From assembly GCA_022601135.1 (NCBI GenBank), contig JAHZJB010000050.1, positions 22,190 to 86,189 of the forward strand: DNA of 64,000 nt, read 5' to 3'. This DNA is from Actinomycetes bacterium. Lineage in GTDB: Bacteria > Actinomycetota > Actinomycetes > Mycobacteriales > Mycobacteriaceae. This document shows, piece after piece, positions 18,669 to 27,380 of this stretch. The notes beneath the pieces are model-generated. The model made no database searches, was not told where the DNA came from, and worked only from the letters and a program-made list of their open reading frames with translations. The stretch's first letter is position 1. Each line of letters begins with the position of its first letter. Made by a program: the position numbers and the translations under genes.

Positions 18669-19907
18669 ATGACGACTTCCGCGGAACCGCTGTCGCTGCT
18701 CCAGGAGCTACTTGATCCCGCCCACCGGGCCGATCCGTATCCGCTGTACGGCCGGATCCGCGAGCAGGGCCCCGTGCAGCTGCCGGACGCCAACCTCACC
18801 GTGTTCTCGACGTTCGCCGATTGCGACGAGGTGCTGCGCCATCCGGCCTCGTCGAGCGATCGGCTGAAGTCCACCGTCGCGCAACGGATGATCGCCGAAG
18901 GGGGGAATGAAACGCCGGTGCGTCCTTTCGGACCGCCGGGGTTCTTGTTCCTCGACCCGCCCGACCACACCCGCCTGCGCCGACTGGTGAGCAAGGCCTT
19001 CGTGCCCAAGGTGATCAACGCGCTCGAACCCGAGATTGCGGCGCTGGTCGATGGGTTGCTTCGCGATGCCGACGGCTCTGCGGAGCCTTTCGATGCGATC
19101 TCGCGCCTGGCCTACCCGCTGCCGGTCGCCGTGATCTGCCGTCTGCTGGGCGTCCCGTTGGAGGACGAGCCGCAGTTCAGTGCGGCTTCGGCGTTGCTCG
19201 CCCAGGGACTCGATCCGTTCTTCGCCGTGACGGGCTCGACCGACGACGGGTTCGAGGAGCGTATGCAGGCCGGGTTGTGGCTGCGCGGCTATCTGCGGGA
19301 GTTGATCTCGCGGCGGCGCCGCGACCCAGGTGGCGACTTGATGTCGGGGTTGATTCAGGTCGAGGAATCCGGCGATCAACTCAGCGAGGAGGAGATCGTC
19401 GCGACGTGCAATCTGCTGCTGATCGCCGGGCACGAGACGACGGTCAACCTGATCGCCAACGCGATTCTGGCGCTGCTGCGCCATCCAGCGCAGTGGTCGG
19501 CGCTGGTCGCTGACCCGTCCAAGGTTGGCGCCGTCGTCGAGGAGACGCTGCGCTACGACCCGCCGGTGCAGCTCATCGGTCGGGTCGCGGGCCAGGACAT
19601 GACGATCGGCGACGACGTCACGGTGCCGCGGGGCGACAACATGTTGCTGCTGCTGGCCGCAGCGCATCGCGACCCGGAGTTCGTGGAGCGTCCGGACCAA
19701 TTCGACATTGACCGCGCGAGCATCCGTCACCTCGGTTTCGGCAAGGGGCCGCATTTCTGCATCGGTGCGCCGTTGGCTCGGCTGGAGGCCGGTGTGGCCC
19801 TCACCGCGCTGGCGGCCCGGTTCCCGCACGCCGAACTCGCCGGGCAACCAGAGTACAAGCAGAACGTCACCCTGCGCGGTATGTCTTCGCTTCCTGTTTC
19901 ATTGTGA
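18669..19907 (+). CDS. Cytochrome P450
   Basis: A 412-residue soluble bacterial P450. The I-helix LLIAGHETTVNLI, the K-helix EETLRYDPP (ExxR) and the haem loop FGKGPHFCIGAPLARLE with the thiolate Cys at residue 364 are intact. The N-terminal LLQELLDPAHRADPYPLYGRI and GPPGFLFLDPPDHTRLRRL are close to my memory of CYP164 proteins, but I would not fix the subfamily. Redox partners are not adjacent. ATG at 18669 is preferred; GTG 18654 is an in-frame alternative. Same strand as tgt, 34 bases downstream. Confidence 0.9.
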   Translation: MTTSAEPLSLLQELLDPAHRADPYPLYGRIREQGPVQLPDANLTVFSTFADCDEVLRHPASSSDRLKSTVAQRMIAEGGNETPVRPFGPPGFLFLDPPDHTRLRRLVSKAFVPKVINALEPEIAALVDGLLRDADGSAEPFDAISRLAYPLPVAVICRLLGVPLEDEPQFSAASALLAQGLDPFFAVTGSTDDGFEERMQAGLWLRGYLRELISRRRRDPGGDLMSGLIQVEESGDQLSEEEIVATCNLLLIAGHETTVNLIANAILALLRHPAQWSALVADPSKVGAVVEETLRYDPPVQLIGRVAGQDMTIGDDVTVPRGDNMLLLLAAAHRDPEFVERPDQFDIDRASIRHLGFGKGPHFCIGAPLARLEAGVALTALAARFPHAELAGQPEYKQNVTLRGMSSLPVSL

Positions 19908-19913
19908 CAGAGA

Positions 19914-21287
19914 TTATTTCGCAATTTCATCGATGACTGCGCGCGCCGCCCGTTCGCCCGCCTCCACGGCGCCCTCCATGTAGGCGCTCCACGAGGTGGC
20001 GGTATCGGTGGAGGCCCAATGGATGGCGCCGATCGGCGCGGATAGCGCTTGGCCGTAGGCAGTCCACACCAGCGGACCCATGTTGGCGTTGTAGCACCCG
20101 CGAGTCCACTGCCGATCGGCCCACTCGCCGTCGACGTATAACTCCGGACGTGCCGCCCGGTCCCCGAGATGGCGCACCAACTCGGCAGTCAGCCCTTCGC
20201 GTCGCTGTTCCTGCGGTAGCCGACCGTAGGCGCGGGCCTGCTCACCCTCCAGGAACAGTAGGACCACCCCATGGTCGTCACCGGGCAGACAGGTGTCGTT
20301 GGACATCCTGGCCGGGCCGACGTCGGAGATGAGCTGGCCGTTGAGCCCGTCAGCGCGCCAGAACGGTTCGTCGTAGACAAAGAATGCCTTCATCGCCGAC
20401 GCATTGGGCACGCGCTGGGTGAGTTGGTCACGGATGGCGGGTAGTGGCGGGTCGTACATGATCCGGCCGGCCAGCGTCGGTGAGATGGCCACGACGACGC
20501 GGCGCCCGCGTGCCACCACCCCGCCGCGGCAGTGCACGGTGACGCTGTCGGCCGTGTGCTCGATCAACTGCACCGGGCTGTCGAGCATGATGTGATCGGC
20601 AACCAGGGCGGCCAACCGTTTCGGAATCTCGCCGGTGCCACCGGAGAACCGGGTGGTCTGGGCCCCGCCCTCTGATTCGGCGAACAGTTCGGCAGTCACC
20701 CCACAGGTCTGAATGGTGAACAACAGGTGCAGGAAGGACACCTCGACGGTCGGTACCGCGAGGATCCCGACGGTGCAGATCTCGAGCAGCGTACGGGCGA
20801 CCGGGGGCAGACCCTGGGCGTCGTACCACGCCCCGGCGGTGACCGCATCCCATTCGGCGGCATGCGGTGCCAGCCATGGCGCCTCGGGCGGAACCTCGGC
20901 GGCCAGCTCGTCCAGCCGGCGTAGGACCCGCTCCAGATGTCCGAGCTCATCTTCGAATCGGGCACGAAACGCGTTCTCGCGCAGCACGCCCGAGTCGGCC
21001 AGCTCATAGGACGTCTCGCCCTCGTCATACTGCGGGTAGGTCTCGACTCCCAGTTCGGCGGCCAGCGCGAACATCCGGTGATGGGTGTCGCCGATCCACT
21101 GGGCACCGAGCTCGAGCGGCAGTCCGGGCAGTACCTCTTCGGTGAGGATCCGGCCGCCGACGCGTTCGTCGGCTTCCAGGATCAGCGGGGTCAAGCCGGC
21201 GCCGAGCAGCGTGCGGGCGGCGATCAGCCCCGAGATTCCCGCTCCGACCACGATGACGTCTGCTTCATGACGTCGCTGAGCTGTCAT
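19914..21287 (-). CDS. Flavin monoamine oxidase family protein
   Basis: A 457-residue FAD amine oxidase. The N-terminal VVGAGISGLIAARTLLGAG and ILEADERVGGRI are the FAD-binding motifs, LGAQWIGDTHHRM is the family's flavin-contact region, and the C-terminal IHWASTDTATSWSAYMEGAV closes the FAD site. It resembles Rv3170 (aofH) from memory. The substrate is probably a primary or polyamine. ATG at 21287 is chosen; the GTG at 21296 is in frame. It converges with the P450 with 6 bases between, and lies downstream of gluQRS on the same strand. Confidence 0.87.
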   Translation of the reverse strand: MTAQRRHEADVIVVGAGISGLIAARTLLGAGLTPLILEADERVGGRILTEEVLPGLPLELGAQWIGDTHHRMFALAAELGVETYPQYDEGETSYELADSGVLRENAFRARFEDELGHLERVLRRLDELAAEVPPEAPWLAPHAAEWDAVTAGAWYDAQGLPPVARTLLEICTVGILAVPTVEVSFLHLLFTIQTCGVTAELFAESEGGAQTTRFSGGTGEIPKRLAALVADHIMLDSPVQLIEHTADSVTVHCRGGVVARGRRVVVAISPTLAGRIMYDPPLPAIRDQLTQRVPNASAMKAFFVYDEPFWRADGLNGQLISDVGPARMSNDTCLPGDDHGVVLLFLEGEQARAYGRLPQEQRREGLTAELVRHLGDRAARPELYVDGEWADRQWTRGCYNANMGPLVWTAYGQALSAPIGAIHWASTDTATSWSAYMEGAVEAGERAARAVIDEIAK

Positions 21288-21360
21288 GATCGACACTGTC
21301 TCATGGCATCCGTACCGCAGTAGCGGATATGCGGTGGGACCTGCGCCGCAGAGGTTCTGC

Positions 21361-22245
21361 TCAGCCGGGCCGGTACACCCACGGTGCCGTCGGCAGTCGA
21401 CCCGGTTCGAACTCGGCGAGCATGCCGTCGACGGTGTTCGACGTGTAGGCAAGAGACGCGGCGATCTGTCTGAGTGCGTCGGCGACCCCGATCTCGGCCA
21501 GGGTAACCGCGCCGTCGCGCTTTGCTAGCCGCGCTCCGTCGGAGTTGAGCACCATCGGCACGTGGGCGTACGTCGGTTCCCGGTAACCGAGCAGCCGTGC
21601 CAGGTATGCCTGCCGTGGTGAGGAGGGCAGTAGATCGTCTCCGCGGACTACTTGGTCCACTCCAGACGCGGCGTCATCGACGACCACGGCAAGGTTGTAG
21701 GCCGGCACACCGTCGCCGCGGCGGACCACGAAGTCGTCCACCACCCCGGTGTAGTCACCGTGCACAAGGTCGTGCACCGTGCACTGAGCGGCCTCGGTGC
21801 GCAGCCGCAGCGCGGGGGCCCGCTCGGTGCCCCGTCTACGGATTTCGCGTTGCCTGTCGGTCAGGTTGCGGCAGGTTCCCGGATAGGCCCCTTCGGGTGC
21901 GTGGGGGGCTCGCGGCGCGGAGGCGATATCCTTTCGCGTGCAATAACATTCGTAGATCAGCCCACGATCGTTCAGTTCATCGACGATGGCGTCGTAGCGC
22001 CACTGGTGCTCGGTCTGCCGGATGGCCGGCCCGTCCCAGGACAGGCCCAGCGCCGCGAGGTCCCGGAGTTGACGGTCGGCGATGTCGGCGTGCGTGCGAT
22101 CGTCGAGATCCTCGACACGCAGCAGAAAGCGTCGTCCGCTCGCGCGGGCGAACAGCCAGGCCAACACCGCAGTCCGCAGGTTCCCGATGTGCAGGTCCGC
22201 CGACGGGCTCGGCGCGAATCTCCCTGCCCCGTCCGCGCCGCCCAC
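21361..22245 (-). CDS. gluQ: Glutamyl-queuosine tRNA(Asp) synthetase
   Basis: A 294-residue truncated glutamyl-tRNA synthetase that lacks the anticodon-binding domain and attaches glutamate to queuosine 34 of tRNA-Asp. FAPSPSADLHIGN carries the HIGH-type motif, LAKRDGAV the KMSKS-type motif, and ECYCTR with AYPGTC supplies the zinc-like Cys set typical of GluQRS. Length is right for the family (about 300 versus about 490 for GltX). ATG at 22245, divergent from the phosphotransferase gene. It shares a substrate with Tgt in the same window. Confidence 0.9.
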   Translation of the reverse strand: MGGADGAGRFAPSPSADLHIGNLRTAVLAWLFARASGRRFLLRVEDLDDRTHADIADRQLRDLAALGLSWDGPAIRQTEHQWRYDAIVDELNDRGLIYECYCTRKDIASAPRAPHAPEGAYPGTCRNLTDRQREIRRRGTERAPALRLRTEAAQCTVHDLVHGDYTGVVDDFVVRRGDGVPAYNLAVVVDDAASGVDQVVRGDDLLPSSPRQAYLARLLGYREPTYAHVPMVLNSDGARLAKRDGAVTLAEIGVADALRQIAASLAYTSNTVDGMLAEFEPGRLPTAPWVYRPG

Positions 22246-22369
22246 ACCGTCAGGTTAGTGGGTGCGCGCATGGGCGAACGACCTGCAGAACGAGCCTGCG
22301 TCCCGGCGCCAAGAGAACGGGCAGCACCCCAGGCAGTTGTTTCGCGGGCCCTGCTACAGACTTGAGGGG

Positions 22370-23359
22370 ATGTCCGGACTGCCGACCAATCACGAGAGCT
22401 ACGCGCGGGCAGTACTGCCTGACTACCGTCGCGACCCGGATTCGGCGCTGCGCCTGCTCAGCCTGTCCGAGAACGCCACGTATCTGGTGGTCGACGCCGA
22501 GCCGATGGTGCTGCGTGTGCATCGCCCCGGATACCACTCGCTGGACGAGATTCGTTCCGAGCTCGGTTGGATGGCCGCGCTGCGCGCCGATACCACGGTT
22601 GCCGTCCCGCAGTTGATTTACACTGCCGACGGCCGCGACGTGGTGGCCGCCTCTGTTGACGGCAACATGCTGCATGTCGACGCGGTGACATTCATCGACG
22701 GGTGCACAGCCGAGGAAGATCCGGAGGCGGTCGGATTCGACGAGTTGGGCAGGCTGAGTGCGCACATGCACGATCACGTCGAGCGCTGGTCTCCGCCGAA
22801 GTTCTTCACCCGTTTCCGTTGGGATGTCGACGCGACGCTGGGGCAGCAGGCCCGGTGGGGCAATTGGCGCAAGGCGCCCGGGTTGAACTCCGAGGGTGCT
22901 GCTGTGGTCGAACTCGCGGCGGCAAAAGTAGCTGCCCGGTTGACGGAGTTCGGGCAGGGACCGGACCGGTTCGGTCTGATCCACGCCGATCTGCGGATGG
23001 CCAACCTCATGGTCAGCCCGGAGTGCTCGGGCATCACCGTCATCGACTTCGATGACTGCGGATGGTCCTGGCACCTCGCCGATCTCGGTGCCGTGGTGTC
23101 CTTCATCGAGAACACCCCCGAGGCCGAGCACATGATCGCCGACTGGCTGCGCGGTTATCGCGAGGTGCGCGCGATTCCCGGCGACCACCTGAGCATGATC
23201 CCGACGTTCGTGATGCTGCGCCGGCTGACGTTGACTGCGTGGGTGGCTTCGCATGCCGATGCCGATGCCGCGATTGCGTGTACCGACGGCTACGCGATGG
23301 GCACAGCGGCGTTGGCGCAGCGCTATCTCAGCGATACGGGCTGGATGCGGTATGAGTAG
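22370..23359 (+). CDS. Phosphotransferase family protein (homoserine-kinase-type fold)
   Basis: A 329-residue kinase-fold protein. LSLSENATYLVV and MVLRVHRPGYH form the nucleotide-binding lobe (with the Arg-Val-His region in place of a clear Lys), LIHADLRMANLMV is the Brenner loop with Asp and Asn, and ITVIDFDDCGWSW the metal-binding Asp. The substrate is unknown; the HipA/homoserine kinase II-like group acts on small molecules. The ATG at 22370 follows GAGGGG. Its last codons overlap the first possible start of ligC, so translation is likely coupled. Confidence 0.78.
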   Translation: MSGLPTNHESYARAVLPDYRRDPDSALRLLSLSENATYLVVDAEPMVLRVHRPGYHSLDEIRSELGWMAALRADTTVAVPQLIYTADGRDVVAASVDGNMLHVDAVTFIDGCTAEEDPEAVGFDELGRLSAHMHDHVERWSPPKFFTRFRWDVDATLGQQARWGNWRKAPGLNSEGAAVVELAAAKVAARLTEFGQGPDRFGLIHADLRMANLMVSPECSGITVIDFDDCGWSWHLADLGAVVSFIENTPEAEHMIADWLRGYREVRAIPGDHLSMIPTFVMLRRLTLTAWVASHADADAAIACTDGYAMGTAALAQRYLSDTGWMRYE

Positions 23360-23378
23360 GCAGGCGGATCATGGAAGC

Positions 23379-24440
23379 GTGTCCGTTTTCGTAGACCTCC
23401 CGGTGGTGCCCCCTCTGGAACCGATGCTGGCCAGAGCGCAGGCCAAGGTTCCAGCCGAGACCGGTGTCTGGTCGTATGAGCCCAAATGGGACGGTTTTCG
23501 TGCCCTGGTGTTTCGCGAGGGTGATGAGGTCGTATTGCTCTCCCGCAGCGGCAAGGATCTGGGCCGCTACTTCCCCGAGGTCATCGAGTCGGCGCGAAGC
23601 GAGTTGGCGCCGCGGTGCGTGATCGATGGCGAGATCGTCGTCCCTCGCGAAATCGCAGGTCGTACGCGACTGGATTGGGAGTCGCTGAGTCAACGTATTC
23701 ACCCCGCCGCATCGCGGGTGCGGATGCTATCGACGCAGACGCCAGCGCACTTCATCGGTTTCGACGCGCTCGCCATAGATGACAGGGCACTGCTCAATGA
23801 GCCGTTCCGAGAGCGCCGCCGTGCATTGATCGATGCGGTCAACGAGAAGAGGTGGTGCCATGTCACCCGCACCACCGAGGATCCCGTACTGGGGGAGCAA
23901 TGGTTTGACGAGTTCGAGGGGGCCGGACTCGACGGTGTGATCGCCAAGCGGCTGGACGGTTGTTATCTACCTGGCAAGCGGGAAATGGTGAAGGTCAAGC
24001 ACGTGCGCGACGCCGATTGTGTGGCGATCGGCTACCGAATCCACAAGAGCGGAGAGGGTGTCGGCTCGATCCTGCTCGGCCTGTACCGCGAAGATGGCGA
24101 GCTCCAGATGGTCGGCGGTGCAGCGTCATTCACCGCCAAGGCTAGGCTGTCGTTGTTGGTGGACCTGGAACCGTTGCGGATTGGCGGCGACATTCGCGAA
24201 GGCCAACCCAGCCGGTGGAACTCCTCAGCCGATAAACGCTGGATCCCGGTGCGCCCGGAGAGGGTGTGCGAGGTTACCTACGACCAGATGGAGGGAAATT
24301 CTCTGTACAACAAGCGGTTCCGGCACACCGTGAGGTTCGTGCGGTGGCGGCCCGACCGTGATCCGGCCGACTGTACCTTCGATCAGCTAGACGTCCCGCT
24401 GAACTACGATCTTTACGATGTTCTGGAGTCCGGTGGATAG
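23379..24440 (+). CDS. ligC: ATP-dependent DNA ligase LigC
   Basis: A 353-residue ATP-dependent ligase. YEPKWDGFRALVF contains the AMP-attaching Lys (motif I), IDGEIVVP is motif III, DGVIAKR motif IV and VKVKHVRDADCV motif V; an OB domain follows with RWNSSADKRWIPVRPERV. LigC joins nicks with 3'-ribonucleotides and serves base-excision and backup end-joining repair in mycobacteria. The GTG at 23379 puts VFVDLPVVPPLEPMLA at the N-terminus as in known LigC; an ATG at 23352 overlapping the previous stop adds nine residues. Followed by its usual partner polymerase after 8 bases. Confidence 0.9.
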   Translation: MSVFVDLPVVPPLEPMLARAQAKVPAETGVWSYEPKWDGFRALVFREGDEVVLLSRSGKDLGRYFPEVIESARSELAPRCVIDGEIVVPREIAGRTRLDWESLSQRIHPAASRVRMLSTQTPAHFIGFDALAIDDRALLNEPFRERRRALIDAVNEKRWCHVTRTTEDPVLGEQWFDEFEGAGLDGVIAKRLDGCYLPGKREMVKVKHVRDADCVAIGYRIHKSGEGVGSILLGLYREDGELQMVGGAASFTAKARLSLLVDLEPLRIGGDIREGQPSRWNSSADKRWIPVRPERVCEVTYDQMEGNSLYNKRFRHTVRFVRWRPDRDPADCTFDQLDVPLNYDLYDVLESGG

Positions 24441-24448
24441 GAATTGAC

Positions 24449-25492
24449 ATGGCAACCCCGGCAACCGAACTCGACGTCGACGGCGTCAAGGTTCGGCTCA
24501 CCAATCCGGACAAGCCGTTCTTCCCGGAGCTCGGCGAGGACGGTACCAAGGGCAAGCTCGTCGACTATTACCTGTCCGTCGCCGACCCGATGGTGGCCCT
24601 GTTGCGCGACCGGCCCACACACTTGCAGCGTTTCCCGGATGGAATCGACGGGCACGAGATCTACCAGAAACGTGTTCCCCGCAAGCACCCTGACTATCTC
24701 GAAACCTGCACTGTGACGTTCCCGTCGGGGCGCACGGCCGACGCGCTGAAGATCACCCACCCGTCGGCGATCATCTGGGCGGCGCAGATGGGCACGGTGA
24801 CGCTGCATCCGTGGCAGGTGCGCTGCCCGGACACCGAGCACCCCGACGAGCTACGCATCGACCTCGACCCCCAGCCCGGCACCGGGTTCACTGAGGCCGC
24901 TGGCGTCGCATGTGATGTGGTCAAGCCGTTACTCGACGAACTCGGACTGGTCGGCTACCCGAAGACCTCGGGCGGTCGGGGTGTGCACATCTTCCTGCGG
25001 ATCAAGCCCGACTGGGACTTCGTCGGGGTGCGCCGCGCCGGGATCGCGCTGGCCCGCGAGGTCCAGCGACGCCAACCCGAAGCGGTGACCACGTCATGGT
25101 GGAAGGAGGAACGTGGACGACGGATATTCATCGATTACAACCAGAACGCCCGCGACCGAACGTTCGCCGCTGCCTATTCAGCGCGCAAGACACCGCTCGC
25201 CACGGTGTCGACTCCCCTGACCTGGGACGAGTTGGGCGGTGCGGATCCCGACGACTACACCATCACCACAGTTCCGGCTTTCCTCAAGGGAAGACCGGAT
25301 CCCTGGGCGGGCATCGAGGCGACACACCAGTCGATCGAGCCACTGCTGGAGATGGCGGCGGCCGACGAGGCTCGAGGCTTGTTCGATCTGCCCTACCCGC
25401 CGAGTTACCCGAAGATGCCTGGCGAGCCGCCCCGCGTGCAACCCAGCAGGAAAGTGGCCGCTAACTGGGACGATGCAGGAAATCGGTTGTAG
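24449..25492 (+). CDS. LigD-type polymerase domain protein (PolD, Rv3730c-like)
   Basis: A 347-residue stand-alone archaeo-eukaryotic primase-type polymerase. RIDLDPQPG carries the metal-binding Asp pair, YPKTSGGRGVHIFL the S-G-G-x-G-x-H motif, and IDYNQNARDRTFAAAYS a third conserved region. Such proteins fill gaps with ribonucleotides, which LigC then seals, so the 8-base spacing to ligC makes biochemical sense. ATG at 24449. No ligase or nuclease domain is fused, and no ku gene is present in the window. Confidence 0.9.
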   Translation: MATPATELDVDGVKVRLTNPDKPFFPELGEDGTKGKLVDYYLSVADPMVALLRDRPTHLQRFPDGIDGHEIYQKRVPRKHPDYLETCTVTFPSGRTADALKITHPSAIIWAAQMGTVTLHPWQVRCPDTEHPDELRIDLDPQPGTGFTEAAGVACDVVKPLLDELGLVGYPKTSGGRGVHIFLRIKPDWDFVGVRRAGIALAREVQRRQPEAVTTSWWKEERGRRIFIDYNQNARDRTFAAAYSARKTPLATVSTPLTWDELGGADPDDYTITTVPAFLKGRPDPWAGIEATHQSIEPLLEMAAADEARGLFDLPYPPSYPKMPGEPPRVQPSRKVAANWDDAGNRL

Positions 25493-25690
25493 TGACCATG
25501 AGCATTATGCTCGCTCGCCGGCGGCGTGATTCTCTGGTCGGGTTCGCACATTGCAACCACCGAGGCGGGCACACAAGTTGGTGGTGCCGGGAGTGCGGTG
25601 CGACGGTGCACGGGCCACCACTTGGCGAGGGGTGCTCGCTGTTCAACGGCGCGGGATAGAGCGGAACGCGATTCCTGGTGGTCGGATGGT

Positions 25691-26077
25691 TCAGTGGTTA
25701 TGGCAGTTGTTGACGGCTCTGCCTATCGGACCGCCGGAGGCGTTCAGGACGTCATCACTGATGTCAGACAACTGATCTTTGCCGAGGGCCTGCTCCAGCG
25801 TTTGCGCCGTCTGTTCACGCTGGCCCGGAGGAACGGCGAGGACCACATCAAGCGCCGCCCGCAAATCTTGCTCCGCTTGTGGATCGCTACTAATCCGGTT
25901 CCAGATCAAGGGGGCGCTCTGCTGCAGCGACGACATGATCTGTTGTTGAGTGCACGTCGTGGTGTTGAGATTATCAGCCGATGCCGGACCTGCTACCGCA
26001 ATGGCAAGACCAGCGAGCCCGGTGGCCGTGGCCAAGCGTGAAAGCCCGCGAACACTTTTACTCAATTTGCTGCCCAT
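25691..26077 (-). CDS. Exported TB8.4/hemophore-related small protein
   Basis: A 128-residue secreted protein: signal peptide LATATGLAGLAIAVAGPASADN, then a helical domain TTCTQQQIMSSLQQSAP, NRISSDPQAEQDLRAAL, VPPGQREQTAQTLEQAL ending NNCHNH, with two Cys for one disulfide. This is the layout I remember for TB8.4 (Rv1174c) and hemophore-related proteins; the terminal HNH could bind haem or metal. ATG 26077 is preferred over 26086 because GGATAGG then lies at proper distance. Convergent with the polymerase gene; the 200 bases between hold nothing recognisable. Confidence 0.72.
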   Translation of the reverse strand: MGSKLSKSVRGLSRLATATGLAGLAIAVAGPASADNLNTTTCTQQQIMSSLQQSAPLIWNRISSDPQAEQDLRAALDVVLAVPPGQREQTAQTLEQALGKDQLSDISDDVLNASGGPIGRAVNNCHNH

Positions 26078-26171
26078 GCCGGGCATCCTATCCGGGGATG
26101 GTTTGACGTACGTCGCCTTTCCCGGTTCATGTGCCGGCGCGCTACCTCGGTAGTCATCCACCGGAGGTCGC

Positions 26172-26378
26172 CTATCCGAACTGTGACGGACCCCAGCTGC
26201 GAGATGTCTTGGTAGCCGGCTCGTGCTTCTTGGTTTCACGGTGAGTGGATTGTGACGCATAGGAGCCGTTGTGCGCGGCGTCGTTATTGTCGACGACGGC
26301 GTGTGCCATCGGCGCGCCCAATGTTGCCGCTACGGCAATGGCAGCGCCCGCGACGACGGATTTGACAGCGATCTTCAT
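26172..26378 (-). CDS. Small exported peptide
   Basis: A 68-residue protein with a clean signal peptide (MKIAVKSVVAGAAIAVAATL to PMAHA) and a short polar mature part rich in His, Ser and Lys, ending SRSWGPSQFG. No family is recognised. The ATG at 26378 follows AGGAGAA at ideal spacing, which makes it a real gene. Its upstream region carries two imperfect 20-bp direct repeats (26438-26457 and 26461-26480). Confidence 0.65.
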   Translation of the reverse strand: MKIAVKSVVAGAAIAVAATLGAPMAHAVVDNNDAAHNGSYASQSTHRETKKHEPATKTSRSWGPSQFG

Positions 26379-26873
26379 GGGATTCTCCTCATGGCTTGAT
26401 CGAAACCCTCGTGGCCAAGAACTGAAAGGAACGTTGCCCCGACGGTTTGTAGTTGATTTCCCCGACAGTTCGTAATTAATAAGAAATTTAAGGTTCGAAG
26501 CTGTTAAGAACCTGAGGAAGCCCTAATAGGAACGCTCCGTGACCAATGCCACACACGGGCTCATGATGTCCGGTCGCAGCCAGCGAGTCTATTCACGGAT
26601 AGTCGTGAGTGCCAGGGTAATTCGCGGACATAGTCAGGCGACGAATCCGGATTCGTCCCCTCGAGAGGGCGTGCGGAAGAATCCAGATCCCAGTTCTTGT
26701 GCTTACGTGAGTTTCAGGCGCCAGCGTCGAGTGGGCCGGGTCGCTGCTCGACGTGTTCGGCTGATCCCCTAAACGAGGGCTTTCGTCGAGCTGGCCGGCC
26801 CAAGCGCGGCTCCCAACGCGCCCCCGGAGAACACGGTGACCGCGACTCGGTCTGGACCGATACCCTGCTGTGC
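26379..26873. other. Intergenic region with an AT-rich core and imperfect direct repeats
   Basis: About 495 bases between the small exported peptide and the proline-rich protein. The stretch 26455-26520 is unusually AT-rich for this genome and contains two 20-bp direct repeats beginning CCCGAC (26438 and 26461; 16 of 20 bases equal). No convincing gene or RNA is seen; it probably holds divergent promoters. Confidence 0.5.
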
Positions 26874-27380
26874 ATGGCGAACGCGAAGCTGGGGAGTCCC
26901 ATCCGTAAGCTACTCGCTGTTCTGGCGACCATCGGTCTGCTCGCCAGCGGCGTCGGTGTCGCGACGATGGTCATCTTCGATGATGCGGCACAGGAACAGG
27001 CTGGCCGGCCGCTTCGCACGCCGCCCAAACCTCCTCCGCCGTCCGTCCCGACAGTGGAGGAGTTTCTGATCGGGGTCGTCGTCACCGCACAGGACTGCGA
27101 TCCGCCCGAAGTTTGCATCTACACGTATACAATCGACCCGAAATACGTTGGCCTGCATCCGTTTCCGGAGGAACCTTTTACGGTGGAGTACGAGGTTGTC
27201 GGCGGGCGTGAGCCCCAGCCGGGGGCGTTCACCGTCATAGGTGAGAGCGCTGAGATCCTCAAAGACGTCACCGTGGAGGGGCCGCCCAACGCCGACCTGC
27301 AGGCCAATGTGCTGCGGATTTTCGAGTCGCCGCCGCCACCACCCCCGCCGCCACCTCCTCCGCCGCCACCACCGTCATGA
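26874..27380 (+). CDS. Membrane-anchored protein with a polyproline tail
   Basis: A 168-residue protein with one N-terminal helix (KLLAVLATIGLLASGVGVATMVIF), a Pro-rich linker (RTPPKPPPPSVP), a small folded domain with two Cys (AQDCDPPEVCIYTYTI) and strands such as FTVEYEVVGG, and a C-terminal run of 15 prolines before a final Ser. The domain is not recognised. ATG 26874 is chosen because it directly precedes the helix. Its stop overlaps the thioesterase start by four bases, so the two products are made together. Confidence 0.65.
   Translation: MANAKLGSPIRKLLAVLATIGLLASGVGVATMVIFDDAAQEQAGRPLRTPPKPPPPSVPTVEEFLIGVVVTAQDCDPPEVCIYTYTIDPKYVGLHPFPEEPFTVEYEVVGGREPQPGAFTVIGESAEILKDVTVEGPPNADLQANVLRIFESPPPPPPPPPPPPPPPS

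Noticed and set aside
18708..19847. Minus-strand protein opposite the P450
   Set aside because: Arg/Gln-rich shadow of the P450 frame with no ribosome site.
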